NCBI GenBank assembly: GCA_009921765.1
Contig: RFXC01000073.1
Coordinates: 1-17,491 of the forward strand
From: Betaproteobacteria bacterium
GTDB lineage: Bacteria > Pseudomonadota > Gammaproteobacteria > Burkholderiales > Burkholderiaceae
DNA length: 17,491 nucleotides
Direction of reading: 5' to 3'
The notes beneath the pieces are model-generated. The model saw only the letters and a program-made list of their open reading frames with translations. It searched no databases and was not told the origin of the DNA. The first letter of the stretch is position 1. Each line of letters opens with the position of its first letter. The position numbers and the translations under genes were made by a program. This document shows positions 1 through 8,491 of this stretch, in pieces.

Positions 1-561
1 TGGCGACAAAAATCGCGAATGCGTACAGCGATTGCGCGCGGCGCCCGTGCAGGTGAAGCGGTGGGGTTCGATCTGCCGCGTGGCACAGTGCTCCGCGACG
101 GCGATCTCATCTGCACCGACGCGGGCGAGGCGCTCCGGGTTCACGCCGCGCCCGAGGAACTGATTCACATCACGGCATCGAGTGCGATTGCTCTGGCGCG
201 AATTGCCTATCACCTGGGCAACCGGCATGTGCCGGTCCAGGTGGGCGATGGGTGGCTGCGGCTCCAGTATGACCATGTGCTCGAGGGCATGGTGCGCGGT
301 CTGGGCGGGGTGATCGACATGGTCGATGACAGCTTTGATCCCGAGGGCGGGGCCTACTCCGGCGGTGTTCACGCGCATTCGCATGGGCACTCGCATGGAC
401 ATTCACACGGGCACGCGCATGGCCACGATCATGATCACCACCATGATCATGCCGGCCAGCGCGACCCTGACACAGCGTCGCTTCGCGGGACGGGCCAGCA
501 TACTGACGCCCGGCACTCGCCTCGCATCCACGACTTCATGACCGATCCGCTCAAACGCTAG
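1..561 (+). CDS. ureE: Urease accessory protein UreE (nickel metallochaperone), 5' end cut by window edge
   Basis: UreE is a cytoplasmic chaperone that delivers nickel to the UreDFG-apourease complex. The frame is open from base 1 and reads WRQKSRMRT at the edge. The RQKSR stretch matches the family's R-x-K-S-R segment that normally lies some 25-30 residues inside the protein, so the ATG at 19 is internal and the true start lies upstream. Family landmarks follow in order: a DLPRG segment, LRDGD, and the core nickel-binding region YHLGNRHVPVQ with the conserved His, then the DHVLEGM stretch. Bases 370-450 encode 15 His in 27 codons, a metal-storage tail like that of Klebsiella UreE but followed by a further 36 residues without clear motif. 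The TAG stop is 2 nt before the GTG of ureF, so the genes are surely cotranscribed. Identity is firm; only the N-terminus is missing. Confidence 0.95.
   Translation, partial: WRQKSRMRTAIARGARAGEAVGFDLPRGTVLRDGDLICTDAGEALRVHAAPEELIHITASSAIALARIAYHLGNRHVPVQVGDGWLRLQYDHVLEGMVRGLGGVIDMVDDSFDPEGGAYSGGVHAHSHGHSHGHSHGHAHGHDHDHHHDHAGQRDPDTASLRGTGQHTDARHSPRIHDFMTDPLKR
370..450 (+). repeat. His-rich low-complexity tract in ureE
   Basis: This tract encodes alternating His with Ala, Ser, Gly or Asp, including near-repeats of the tripeptides His-Ser-His and His-Gly-His, and ends in an Asp/His-rich cluster. At DNA level it is a degenerate array of CAY-centred 6-mers, so it may vary in length between strains by slippage. 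In UreE such tails bind several extra nickel ions and are dispensable for core chaperone activity in family members that have been studied. Confidence 0.85.
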
Positions 562-563
562 CC

Positions 564-1292
564 GTGTCGCATCCGTCCCCTGCCATGGTGTCGCTTGATC
601 CCGCCGCGCTCCTCTCGCTGATGCGCTTATCGAGCCCTGCGCTGCCCATCGGCGGCTTCAGCTACTCGCAGGGCCTGGAGTCGGCGATCGATGCGGGCTG
701 GGTGGGCAGCGAAGCCGAGGTCTGCGACTGGATCGTCACGCTTCTTCACGCCAACATCGGCCGGTTCGATGCGCCGCTTTGCATGGCGCTGTTTCGCGCC
801 GTGGCCCTGGATGACGATGAGCACGCCGCGCGCCTGCACGAGCGCTGGCTGGCTTCGCGCGAAACCGCGGAGCTGCGCGCGGAAACATTGCAGATGGGGC
901 AGTCGCTGCTTCAGATGCTGGCCGGTCTGGAACTCGAGCCGGCCCTGGCGGCACGGATCGATTCTCTGCGGTCAGCGGGCGAATGTGCGCTGCCGCTTGC
1001 ATGGGGGCTTGCGGCCCGGGCCTTTGGGCTCGAGCCGGTCGCTGCGCTTGCGGCATGGTGCTGGGCGTGGCTGGAAAATCAGGTGATGGCGGCGATCAAG
1101 ACGGTGCCACTTGGCCAACAGGCCGGGCAGCGGTTGTTCAGCGCGCTCCGTCCCGCGCTCGCGAGCGTTGTCGAACGTGCTGCCGACCCGGCGGTGCTCG
1201 ACCTGCCCACCACCTGGAGCAACTTCGCGCCGGGCTTTGCGATCGCGAGCGCACGTCACGAAACCCAGTATTCAAGGCTGTTCCGTTCGTAA
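564..1292 (+). CDS. ureF: Urease accessory protein UreF
   Basis: UreF joins UreD/H and UreG on apourease, gates GTP hydrolysis by UreG and helps insert nickel and the carbamylated lysine at the active site. The 242-residue all-helical protein shows the family N-terminal block [19 protein letters not shown] at about residues 23-41 and ends in the diagnostic [12 protein letters not shown], so it is full length (family about 220-240 residues). The GTG at 564 is chosen because it follows the ureE stop by 2 nt. An ATG at 585 would remove seven residues and is equally possible, since neither start has a clear Shine-Dalgarno sequence. Translation is probably coupled to ureE. ureG follows after 32 nt. 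Confidence 0.95.
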   Translation: MSHPSPAMVSLDPAALLSLMRLSSPALPIGGFSYSQGLESAIDAGWVGSEAEVCDWIVTLLHANIGRFDAPLCMALFRAVALDDDEHAARLHERWLASRETAELRAETLQMGQSLLQMLAGLELEPALAARIDSLRSAGECALPLAWGLAARAFGLEPVAALAAWCWAWLENQVMAAIKTVPLGQQAGQRLFSALRPALASVVERAADPAVLDLPTTWSNFAPGFAIASARHETQYSRLFRS

Positions 1293-1324
1293 GCAGCCAA
1301 TCCGTTTCAAGGAGTTTGATGATC

Positions 1325-1957
<633 letters not shown>

Positions 1958-1978
1958 TTTTTCCCGGAGAAGATGCCC

Positions 1979-2230
1979 ATGTCCCCACGCCTTTCCCCGA
2001 TGGCTGTCTCGCTGCGCCCCCGCGCGCTGGGCCTGATGCTCGGCGCCATCCCCGCCATTGCGTCCGCCCATCCAGGCGACCACGGCTCGAACTGGTTGCA
2101 GGCTGTCATGCACCTGCTGTCTGAACCCGATCACCTGGCCGCTGGTGCCCTGGCGCTGGCGTTCGCTTTCTGGGGCATTCGCGCACTGTTGCGCCGCCGG
2201 GGCGCCCAGCGTTCATCAAGCGCTCGCTGA
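1979..2230 (+). CDS. Small single-pass membrane protein with HupE/UreJ-like nickel motifs
   Basis: This 83-residue protein is not a recognised named gene. It has a basic N-terminus and a hydrophobic stretch ending IASA before His-Pro-Gly-Asp-His, fitting a cleaved signal peptide with a mature chain that begins HPGDHG. About 14 residues on comes HLLSEPDHL, which satisfies His-X5-Asp-His. An Ala/Leu-rich membrane span and a basic RALLRRR end follow. In HupE/UreJ nickel permeases the mature chain also begins HPG or similar and the first membrane helix carries HX5DH, but those proteins have about six spans and 190-200 residues. The start at 1979 is favoured by GGAG at 1966-1969 (9-nt spacing); ATGs at 1973 and 2000 are alternatives. 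It lies 21 nt after ureG and before the operon terminator, so a role in nickel supply to urease is inferred. It could be a degraded ureJ remnant or a genuine mini-protein. Confidence 0.72.
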   Translation: MSPRLSPMAVSLRPRALGLMLGAIPAIASAHPGDHGSNWLQAVMHLLSEPDHLAAGALALAFAFWGIRALLRRRGAQRSSSAR

Positions 2231-2295
2231 GCGCGCGTCTCGCGCCGATCAAGGCATGCGTGGGCCGCGGTGCTCGCCCACCAACCATCCAGACG

Positions 2296-2325
2296 AAAAA
2301 AAGCCCGCTGTAGACGCGGGCTTTT
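2296..2325. terminator. Bidirectional rho-independent terminator between the urease operon and tctA
   Basis: A perfect 10-bp stem, AAAAGCCCGC (2299-2308) with GCGGGCTTTT (2316-2325), encloses a 7-nt loop. Seven A on the left (2296-2302) give a seven-U tract for transcripts coming from tctA on the minus strand, while four T end the plus-strand version. It lies 65 nt beyond the small membrane protein gene and 40 nt beyond tctA, so it can serve both converging units, probably more strongly on the tctA side. Confidence 0.9.
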
Positions 2326-2365
2326 GATCAGGCGGTTGGTGCCGCCAGAGGGGCGGTGAGCGCCG

Positions 2366-3880
2366 CTACTTTTCTTCCTCGGCGAACGCCTCTTCCCGTT
2401 TCTTTGCCACCGATGGCAGGAACACGATGATGAGGAGCACCGCGGCAATGGCCAGCATCGTTGCCGACAACGGCCGCGTGACAAACACCATGGGGTCGCC
2501 CCGAGAAATGGTCATGGCCCGTCGCAGGTATTCCTCCATGAGCTTGCCCAGCACGAAGCCCAGCAGCAGTGGCGCAGGCTCGCAATTGAGCTTCACGCAC
2601 ACATAGCCCAGGATCGCAAACGGGATCGTCATGTAGATGTCGAACACCGAGTTGTTGAGCGAGTAGGCGCCGATACAGCAGAACATCAGGATGGCGGGAT
2701 ACAGGATTCGGTAGGGGATCGTGAGGAGTTTGATCCACAGACCCACCAGCGGCAGGTTCAGGATCAGCAGCATCAGGTTACCGATCCACATGGAGGCGAT
2801 CAGACCCCAGAACAGCTTGGGGTTGCTGGTCATCACCTGCGGACCCGGCTGGATGTTGTGAATCATCATGCCCGCCACCATCAGCGCCATCACCGCGTTG
2901 GTGGGGATACCGAGGGTGAGCATCGGGATGAACGAGGTCTGGGCGCCGGCGTTGTTGGCGGCCTCGGGCGCAGCCACGCCCTCGATCATGCCGGTGCCGA
3001 ATTTCTCCGGGGTCTTGGAGACTTTCTTCTCGATGGCATAGGCGGAGAAGGCCGACAGCACCGATCCGCCACCCGGAAGAATGCCCAGCGCCCCGCCCAG
3101 CACCGTGCCGCGCACGATCGGCCAGGTGATCCGGCGGAAGTCTTCGCGCGACGGCATCAGGCGGCCCACCTTGCTGGTGAACACCTGCCGATTGTCGCGC
3201 TGTTCGAGGTTGGCGATGATCTCGCCGAAGCCGAACATGCCCATGGCCACCGCTGCAAACTCGATTCCGTCTGTGAGTTCCGGGATTTCGAACGAGAAGC
3301 GCGCGACGCCCGAGTTCACGTCGGTGCCGATCATGCCGAGCAGCAGGCCCAGCACCACCATGGCGAGCGCCTTGACGATTGAACCCTGCGCAAGCACCAC
3401 CGCTGCAATCAGGCCCAGCACCATCAGCGAGAAGTATTCTGCCGGGCCGAACTTGAACGCCACCTCCGCAAGCGGCGGGGCAAACGCCGCAATGGCGAGG
3501 GTAGAGACCGTACCGGCAAAAAACGACGCGATGGCTGCGGTGGCCAGCGCCGGGCCGGCTCGACCGACCCTGGCCATCTGGTAGCCATCGAGCGTGGTGA
3601 CCACCGATGAGGTTTCACCCGGCAGCTTGACCAGAATGGCGGTGGTGGAACCGCCGTACTGTGCGCCGTAGTAGATGCCCGCCAGCAGGATGAGCGCCGT
3701 CGTCGGGTCGGTCATCTTGTAGGTGATGGGCAGCAGCATGGCGATCGTGGCGAGCGGTCCAATGCCCGGCAACACCCCCACCAGCGTGCCAAACAACACG
3801 CCGACGAAACAGTAAAACAGGTTGGTGACTGTGGCTGCGACCGAGAAGCCGAGCGCAAGATTTGCGAATAATCCATCCAT
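2366..3880 (-). CDS. tctA: TTT transporter large membrane subunit (TctA family)
   Basis: This is the large, roughly 12-span inner-membrane subunit of a tripartite tricarboxylate transporter, which imports a carboxylate by secondary transport using a periplasmic receptor. The 504 residues match the family's usual length of about 500. Visible landmarks are [17 protein letters not shown] near 35-51, [20 protein letters not shown] at 69-88, and a second [16 protein letters not shown] block mirroring the first, as expected from the internal two-fold repeat. The C-terminus is charged (Lys/Glu-rich). The ATG at 3880 is chosen because GGAG lies just upstream in the 13-nt gap after tctB; the frame extends further upstream but only through tctB sequence. 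The family is clear; the substrate (citrate, tartrate, another dicarboxylate or an aromatic acid) cannot be read from the sequence. Confidence 0.95.
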   Translation of the reverse strand: MDGLFANLALGFSVAATVTNLFYCFVGVLFGTLVGVLPGIGPLATIAMLLPITYKMTDPTTALILLAGIYYGAQYGGSTTAILVKLPGETSSVVTTLDGYQMARVGRAGPALATAAIASFFAGTVSTLAIAAFAPPLAEVAFKFGPAEYFSLMVLGLIAAVVLAQGSIVKALAMVVLGLLLGMIGTDVNSGVARFSFEIPELTDGIEFAAVAMGMFGFGEIIANLEQRDNRQVFTSKVGRLMPSREDFRRITWPIVRGTVLGGALGILPGGGSVLSAFSAYAIEKKVSKTPEKFGTGMIEGVAAPEAANNAGAQTSFIPMLTLGIPTNAVMALMVAGMMIHNIQPGPQVMTSNPKLFWGLIASMWIGNLMLLILNLPLVGLWIKLLTIPYRILYPAILMFCCIGAYSLNNSVFDIYMTIPFAILGYVCVKLNCEPAPLLLGFVLGKLMEEYLRRAMTISRGDPMVFVTRPLSATMLAIAAVLLIIVFLPSVAKKREEAFAEEEK

Positions 3881-3893
3881 CGTCGCGCTCCGG

Positions 3894-4355
3894 TTACTGC
3901 GTGAGGAACTTGGGCCAGACTGCCAGCTGCAGTTCAAGCCCCTTGGCGAACACACCCCAACCGAGCACGCTCAGCACGATCGCGGACAGGAAGGTTTCCT
4001 TGAAATTGAACTCGTGACTGCCCAGCGCCGAGACGAAGATCAGGATCCAGAGCGAGATGATCAGACCCAGCTTGGGTAGTAGGATGGCAAACAGCAGCAC
4101 GCCGAGCAGCAGCAGGAACAGCTCTCGCCAGCCCACCGGCGAGAGCTTGGTCTCGGGGTTGGACTTGGAGAAGGCGCTGAGGACGATCATTACGCCAAGC
4201 ACCGCAAGGATGCCGCCCAGCACCGTTGGGAAATACCCGGGGCCCATCTTGGCTGCGGTGCCGAGTTGATACTGGCGCGAGAGCGCGATGAACAACACGC
4301 CGAGGACGACAAACATCATTCCCGACCAAAAATCCTGATGATTGCGTAGCTTCAC
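3894..4355 (-). CDS. tctB: TTT transporter small membrane subunit (TctB family)
   Basis: TctB is the small four-span subunit that pairs with TctA in the inner membrane. The 153-residue protein begins with a short polar segment (KLRNHQDFWSG), then a first span, the typical Gly-Pro-Gly-Tyr-Phe-Pro element (MGPGYFPTVLGG), a second span, a polar loop containing SPVGWREL, and two more spans. It starts with GTG at 4353-4355: an AAGGAG sits 7 nt upstream and no ATG is better placed. It precedes tctA by 13 nt, so the two are translated from one message. The usual third gene, tctC for the periplasmic receptor, is not adjacent on either side, so the receptor must be encoded elsewhere if the transporter works. 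Confidence 0.92.
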   Translation of the reverse strand: MKLRNHQDFWSGMMFVVLGVLFIALSRQYQLGTAAKMGPGYFPTVLGGILAVLGVMIVLSAFSKSNPETKLSPVGWRELFLLLLGVLLFAILLPKLGLIISLWILIFVSALGSHEFNFKETFLSAIVLSVLGWGVFAKGLELQLAVWPKFLTQ

Positions 4356-4444
4356 CAGTAGTCTCCTTTCACTGCACTTTCGGACGTCGATCTGGACCGG
4401 ATTGGCAGGCCAACCCGTTCGAACTGTGGTTATGACGAGCCGCG

Positions 4445-4473
4445 ATGGTAGCCGATGGGGTGGTTCGCGTAAA
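4445..4473 (-). promoter_or_regulatory. Candidate sigma70-type promoter for tctBA
   Basis: Read on the minus strand, TTTACG (4473-4468) and TACCAT (4450-4445) are separated by exactly 17 nt; each matches its consensus at four of six bases. Transcription would start near 4438, giving a leader of about 80 nt before the tctB GTG. The 176-nt spacer between the CoA-transferase stop and tctB holds no gene and no convincing terminator, so tctBA might also be reached by read-through. The prediction is weak and based on motif matching only. Confidence 0.35.
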
Positions 4474-4531
4474 CGGGGCGCGTATCGAAGGGGCCCGGCC
4501 GGGGCGGTTCATTGCCCGGTCAGGCCTGCGT

Positions 4532-5752
4532 TCAAGGCTGGCGTGGCGCGAGTTCCCGAATGGTGTCCAGCTCGTAGCCCAGCACATCGCGCAGGACCTC
4601 CTCGGTGTGTTCACCCAGCTTCGGAGGGGGGCGGCGGAGCGTTGTGGGCGTTTCGCTGAAACGGATCGGGTTGGTGACCAGTTCGATCGGGCCGGAGTCT
4701 TCGCGTTCAATCGACTGGCGCATGCCGCGCGCCTTTACCTGCGGGTTTTCGAAGACCTGGGCCAGGTTGTTGATCGGCCCGCAAGGTACGCCTGCGGTTT
4801 CCAATCCGCTGATCCACTGTTCGCCGGTACGCTGCGCAATGATCTCGGCCAGCAGCGGGATCAGTTGCTCGCGGTTGCGGATCCGGTCGGGCACGCGGAC
4901 GAAGCGCGGGTCTGTCGTGAGCTCGAGACAGTTGCCGACCTCACAGAAACGCCGGAACTGATCGTCGTTGCCGACAGCAAGAATGATCCACATGTCGGAG
5001 GCCTTGAAGGCCTGGTAGGGCACCAGGTTCGGGTGGGCGTTGCCCCAGCGCTTGGGTGGCTGACCGCTCACCAGAAAATTGGTGTTCATGTTGGCCATCA
5101 TGGCCACCTGCACATCGAGGAGTGCCGCGTCGATGTACTGTCCCTCGCCGGTGCGTTCGCGGTGAAAGAGCGCTCCCAGGATTGCCTGGGTGGCGTACAT
5201 GCCGGTGAACAGGTCCACGACCGCCACGCCGGCCTTCTGCGGGCCACCGCCGGGACGATCGTCGGCTTCGCCCGTGACCGACATCAGGCCACCGACCCCC
5301 TGGATGATGAAGTCGTAGCCCGCGCGGTGTGACCACGGTCCGGTCTGACCAAAGCCGGTGATCGAGCAATACACCAGGCGGGGGTTGATCGCCTTCAGGC
5401 TTTCGTAGTCGAGGCCGTATTTGCGCAGTTGCCCGACCTTGAAGTTTTCCGCCACCACGTCGCTCACCCGGGCCAGATCGCGGATCACCTTCTGCCCGGC
5501 CGGGCTGGCGATATCGACCGCGATCGAGCGCTTGTTGCGATTGGCCGACAGAAAATAGGCAGCATCGCGGGTGTCGCTGCCGTCGCGATTCCTGAGGAAA
5601 GGAGGCCCCCAGCTCCGGGTGTCGTCGCCGTCTCCCGGCTTTTCAACCTTGATCACGTCGGCACCCAGATCGGCCAGGTTCTGGGTGCACCAGGGCCCAG
5701 CCAGAACCCGGGTGAGATCGAGCACGCGGATACCGTCGAGAATCGCCTTCAT
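4532..5752 (-). CDS. Class III (CaiB/BaiF family) CoA-transferase
   Basis: Enzymes of this family move coenzyme A from one acyl-CoA to a free carboxylic acid through a covalent aspartyl intermediate. The 406-residue length is typical. Recognisable features are the N-terminal LDLTRVLAGPWCTQNLADLGADVIKVE-type region (split here around residues 10-37), NRNKRSIAVD at 71-80, the SDVVAENFK segment near 97-105, ITGFGQTGPW, and VVDLFTG, whose Asp180 fits the catalytic aspartate. The ATG at 5752 is chosen; an upstream TTG at 5773 would add seven residues unlike the family N-terminus. It diverges from alaS and lies upstream of tctBA on the same strand, which suggests, but does not prove, activation of an imported carboxylate. 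Donor and acceptor are not predictable: formyl-CoA:oxalate, succinyl-CoA:citramalate and hydroxymethylglutarate types all share this fold. Confidence 0.93.
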   Translation of the reverse strand: MKAILDGIRVLDLTRVLAGPWCTQNLADLGADVIKVEKPGDGDDTRSWGPPFLRNRDGSDTRDAAYFLSANRNKRSIAVDIASPAGQKVIRDLARVSDVVAENFKVGQLRKYGLDYESLKAINPRLVYCSITGFGQTGPWSHRAGYDFIIQGVGGLMSVTGEADDRPGGGPQKAGVAVVDLFTGMYATQAILGALFHRERTGEGQYIDAALLDVQVAMMANMNTNFLVSGQPPKRWGNAHPNLVPYQAFKASDMWIILAVGNDDQFRRFCEVGNCLELTTDPRFVRVPDRIRNREQLIPLLAEIIAQRTGEQWISGLETAGVPCGPINNLAQVFENPQVKARGMRQSIEREDSGPIELVTNPIRFSETPTTLRRPPPKLGEHTEEVLRDVLGYELDTIRELAPRQP

Positions 5753-5811
5753 GGGAATGTCCGTGTTGAGCAACGATGCGGCGGGCGGCTGCCCGGGGGA
5801 GCGGGGCGAAA

Positions 5812-5839
5812 ATTACAGGATTCCATGGCGCAACGTAAA
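5812..5839 (-). promoter_or_regulatory. Candidate promoter for the CoA-transferase gene, mirror of the alaS promoter
   Basis: On the minus strand TTTACG (5839-5834, four of six) and TGTAAT (5817-5812, five of six) are 16 nt apart. Transcription would start near 5805, about 53 nt before the ATG at 5752. The -10 here uses exactly the six bases that form the alaS -35, and the -35 overlaps the alaS -10. The same TTTACG -35 hexamer appears in the candidate tctBA promoter. Confidence 0.42.
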
Positions 5840-5841
5840 AT
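5812..5841 (+). promoter_or_regulatory. Candidate promoter for alaS operon, overlapping the divergent promoter
   Basis: ATTACA (5812-5817, four of six matches to the -35 consensus) and TAAAAT (5836-5841, five of six to the -10) are 18 nt apart. Transcription would begin near 5848 and leave a leader of about 25 nt before the alaS ATG at 5873. No strong Shine-Dalgarno sequence precedes that ATG; the GGAGGG at 5842-5847 is about 25 nt too far away for a standard role. Confidence 0.5.
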
Positions 5842-5872
5842 GGAGGGTTGCGCACTTTGAACCGGGCTCACC

Positions 5873-8491
5873 ATGAAGTCGGCCGATATCCGAGAAAAAT
5901 TCCTGCGTTATTTTGAGTCGAAGGGCCACACCATCGTGGCCTCCAGCCCGCTCGTGCCGGGCAACGACCCCACGCTGCTTTTCACCAACAGTGGCATGGT
6001 GCAGTTCAAGGACGTGTTCCTGGGCAAGGAGCATCGAAACTATCGTCGCGCTACCACGTCGCAGCGCAGTGTCCGTGCCGGGGGCAAGCACAACGACCTT
6101 GAAAACGTGGGCTACACCGCGCGTCATCACACGTTTTTCGAGATGCTGGGCAACTTCTCGTTTGGCGATTATTTCAAGCGTGATGCGATCCGTTTCGCCT
6201 GGGAGCTCCTCACCGGGGTCTATGCGCTGCCCAAAGAGCGGCTCTGGATCACCGTTTATGCCGAAGACGACGAGGCCTTTGACATCTGGGCGAAGGAAAT
6301 CGGCGTGCCGACCGAGCGCATTGTTCGGATCGGCGACAACAAGGGCGCGCGCTACGCATCCGACAATTTCTGGCAAATGGCCGACACCGGCCCCTGCGGC
6401 CCGTGTTCGGAAATTTTCTATGACCACGGGCCCGGCATCTGGGGTGGGCCCCCGGGGTCGCCCGAAGCGGACGGCGATCGCTACATCGAGATCTGGAACC
6501 TGGTGTTCATGCAGTTCGAGCGCGACGAGGCGGGAACACTCACCCCGCTTCCCAAGCCCTGCGTGGACACCGGCATGGGGCTCGAGCGCATCGCTGCGGT
6601 GCTGCAGCATGTGCACAGCAACTATGAAATCGATCTGTTCCAGGACCTCATTCGTGCCGCCGCGCGCGAAACCGGCTGCACCGATCTTGCCAACCCGTCG
6701 CTGCGTGTCATCGCCGACCACATCCGCGCCTGCTCCTTCCTGATCGTCGACGGCGTCATTCCGGGTAACGAGGGGCGCGGGTACGTGCTCCGCCGGATCA
6801 TCCGGCGGGCGCTTCGGCATGGCCACAAGCTGGGGCAGTCGAGCCCGTTCTTTCACCGCCTGGTGGCGGAGCTGGATGCGGTCATGGGGAGTGCCTATCC
6901 CGAACTCACCGCGGCGCGCGAGCGGGTGGCCGATGTGCTGCGCCAGGAAGAAGAGCGCTTCGGTGAGACGCTCGCGCATGGCATGGCCATTCTCGAGCAG
7001 GCGCTTGGTGGTGGCGCAAAGCTGCTCGACGGCGACACCGCTTTCAGGCTCTACGACACCTACGGTTTTCCGCTGGATCTCACCGCCGATGTCTGTCGCG
7101 AGCGCGGGGTCACGGTTGATGAAGCGGGCTTTGAGGTGGCGATGGAGCGCCAGCGGGAGCAGGCGCGCGCGGCCGGCAAGTTCCGCATGGCGGCCGGACT
7201 CGAATACAGTGGCGAGCAGACTCGCTTTGATGGCTACGAGCACCTTGAGGTGGCCCAGGCGCGGGTACTCGCGCTCTATCTGGATGGCGTGGCCGCGCCA
7301 TCGGTCTCGGCAGGCGAGCAGGCGGTCGTGGTGCTTGATTGCACGCCGTTCTATGCCGAGTCGGGCGGCCAGGTGGGCGATGCGGGCCTGCTCCGCTCGG
7401 CTGACAACGCCACACGCTTTGCGGTGGAAGACACGCGCAAGATCCAGGCCGATGTGTTCGGTCATCATGGCACGCTGATGGCTGGGCGCCTGGCAGTGGG
7501 CGATACGCTCGCCGCTCAGGTCGATACCGTGCGGCGCGGGCGTACCGTACGCAACCATTCAGCCACCCACCTGATGCACAAGGCCTTGCGCGAGGTGCTG
7601 GGCGCCCATGTTCAGCAGAAGGGCTCGCTGGTGGATGCCGAGCGCACGCGTTTTGATTTTTCCCACCATGCACCGGTCACCGACGAAGAGATCCGTCAGG
7701 TCGAGGCGCGCGTGAACGACGAGATTCTTTCCAACGCCGCGACCGAGGCGCGGGTCATGGGGTTTGACGACGCGGTTCGTGCGGGTGCCATGGCGCTCTT
7801 CGGCGAAAAATACGGCGACACGGTTCGGGTGCTCGACATCGGATCGTCTCGTGAATTGTGCGGCGGCACGCATGTGCGCAGAACCGGTGATATCGGACCG
7901 TTCAAGATCGTCGCGGAATCAGGCGTCGCAGCGGGCATCCGCCGGGTTGAGGCGGTCACCGGCGACAACGCGCTCGCCTGGATCCAGGAGGCCTCGGCCA
8001 CGCTGGGCAGCGCAGCGGGCGCACTCAAGGTGTCTGCAACCGAGGTGCCTGCCAAGCTCGCGCAGGTTCTCGATTCGGTGCGCGCGCTCGAAAAAGAGGT
8101 CGCGCGGCTCAAGTCCAGGCTTGCCTCCTCCCAGGGCGACGACCTGGCGGCAAGCGCAGTGGAGGTCAACGGCATCAAGGTGCTGGCCGCAACGCTTGAT
8201 GGGGCCGACGTCAAGGTGCTGCGCGACACGGTCGACCAACTGAAATCCAAACTGCGCACCGCAGCCATCGTGCTGGCCGCGGTCGATGGTGGCAAGGTGA
8301 GCCTCATTGCCGGTGTGACGGCCGATGTCACCGGTCGGGTGAAGGCGGGTGATCTCGTCAACCACGTGGCCCAGCAGGTGGGAGGCAAGGGCGGGGGCCG
8401 CCCGGATATGGCGCAGGCGGGCGGCACGCTCCCCGATCAGCTGCCGGCAGCGCTTGCCAGCGTCTCGGGCTGGGTGGCTGCCCGCGCCTGA
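5873..8491 (+). CDS. alaS: Alanyl-tRNA synthetase
   Basis: AlaRS charges tRNA-Ala and edits mischarged Ser and Gly; it is essential and cytoplasmic. The 872 residues match the usual bacterial length (876 in E. coli). The N-terminal class II catalytic core includes the opening helix [28 protein letters not shown], the [16 protein letters not shown] region and motif-2/3 elements such as GMGLERIA. The editing domain carries the zinc-binding set His562 and His566 (HSATH) with Cys663 and His667 (CGGTH), all present. The C-terminal oligomerisation domain has a heptad-like region ([14 protein letters not shown]) and ends with the glycine-rich [15 protein letters not shown] segment. The family N-terminus places the start at 5873 even though its ribosome site is poor. 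The stop overlaps the start of the MFS gene (TGATG at 8489-8493). Confidence 0.98.
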   Translation: MKSADIREKFLRYFESKGHTIVASSPLVPGNDPTLLFTNSGMVQFKDVFLGKEHRNYRRATTSQRSVRAGGKHNDLENVGYTARHHTFFEMLGNFSFGDYFKRDAIRFAWELLTGVYALPKERLWITVYAEDDEAFDIWAKEIGVPTERIVRIGDNKGARYASDNFWQMADTGPCGPCSEIFYDHGPGIWGGPPGSPEADGDRYIEIWNLVFMQFERDEAGTLTPLPKPCVDTGMGLERIAAVLQHVHSNYEIDLFQDLIRAAARETGCTDLANPSLRVIADHIRACSFLIVDGVIPGNEGRGYVLRRIIRRALRHGHKLGQSSPFFHRLVAELDAVMGSAYPELTAARERVADVLRQEEERFGETLAHGMAILEQALGGGAKLLDGDTAFRLYDTYGFPLDLTADVCRERGVTVDEAGFEVAMERQREQARAAGKFRMAAGLEYSGEQTRFDGYEHLEVAQARVLALYLDGVAAPSVSAGEQAVVVLDCTPFYAESGGQVGDAGLLRSADNATRFAVEDTRKIQADVFGHHGTLMAGRLAVGDTLAAQVDTVRRGRTVRNHSATHLMHKALREVLGAHVQQKGSLVDAERTRFDFSHHAPVTDEEIRQVEARVNDEILSNAATEARVMGFDDAVRAGAMALFGEKYGDTVRVLDIGSSRELCGGTHVRRTGDIGPFKIVAESGVAAGIRRVEAVTGDNALAWIQEASATLGSAAGALKVSATEVPAKLAQVLDSVRALEKEVARLKSRLASSQGDDLAASAVEVNGIKVLAATLDGADVKVLRDTVDQLKSKLRTAAIVLAAVDGGKVSLIAGVTADVTGRVKAGDLVNHVAQQVGGKGGGRPDMAQAGGTLPDQLPAALASVSGWVAARA

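Noticed and set aside
983..1324. N-terminal extension of ureG reading back into ureF
   Set aside because: The frame is open by chance; the extension has no UreG similarity and overlaps conserved ureF codons. The Shine-Dalgarno at 1309-1314 marks the real start.
2058..2327. Alternative frame over the small membrane protein gene as a possible frameshifted ureJ continuation
   Set aside because: Its translation is polar, rich in Cys/Arg/Pro and shows no membrane helices or the second HupE motif, and it runs into the terminator.
4445..5332. 295-codon plus-strand frame opposite the CoA-transferase gene
   Set aside because: No family resemblance; the minus-strand gene is complete and full length.
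5782..5795. Short 5-bp GC hairpin upstream of the CoA-transferase start, considered as an attenuator or riboswitch part
   Set aside because: Too short, with no conserved aptamer features and no U-tract; such stems occur by chance in GC-rich DNA.
5813..7558. 581-codon open frame on the minus strand opposite alaS
   Set aside because: It is antisense to a complete AlaRS, shows no recognisable domain, and is of the kind produced by G/C-biased third positions in the sense gene.
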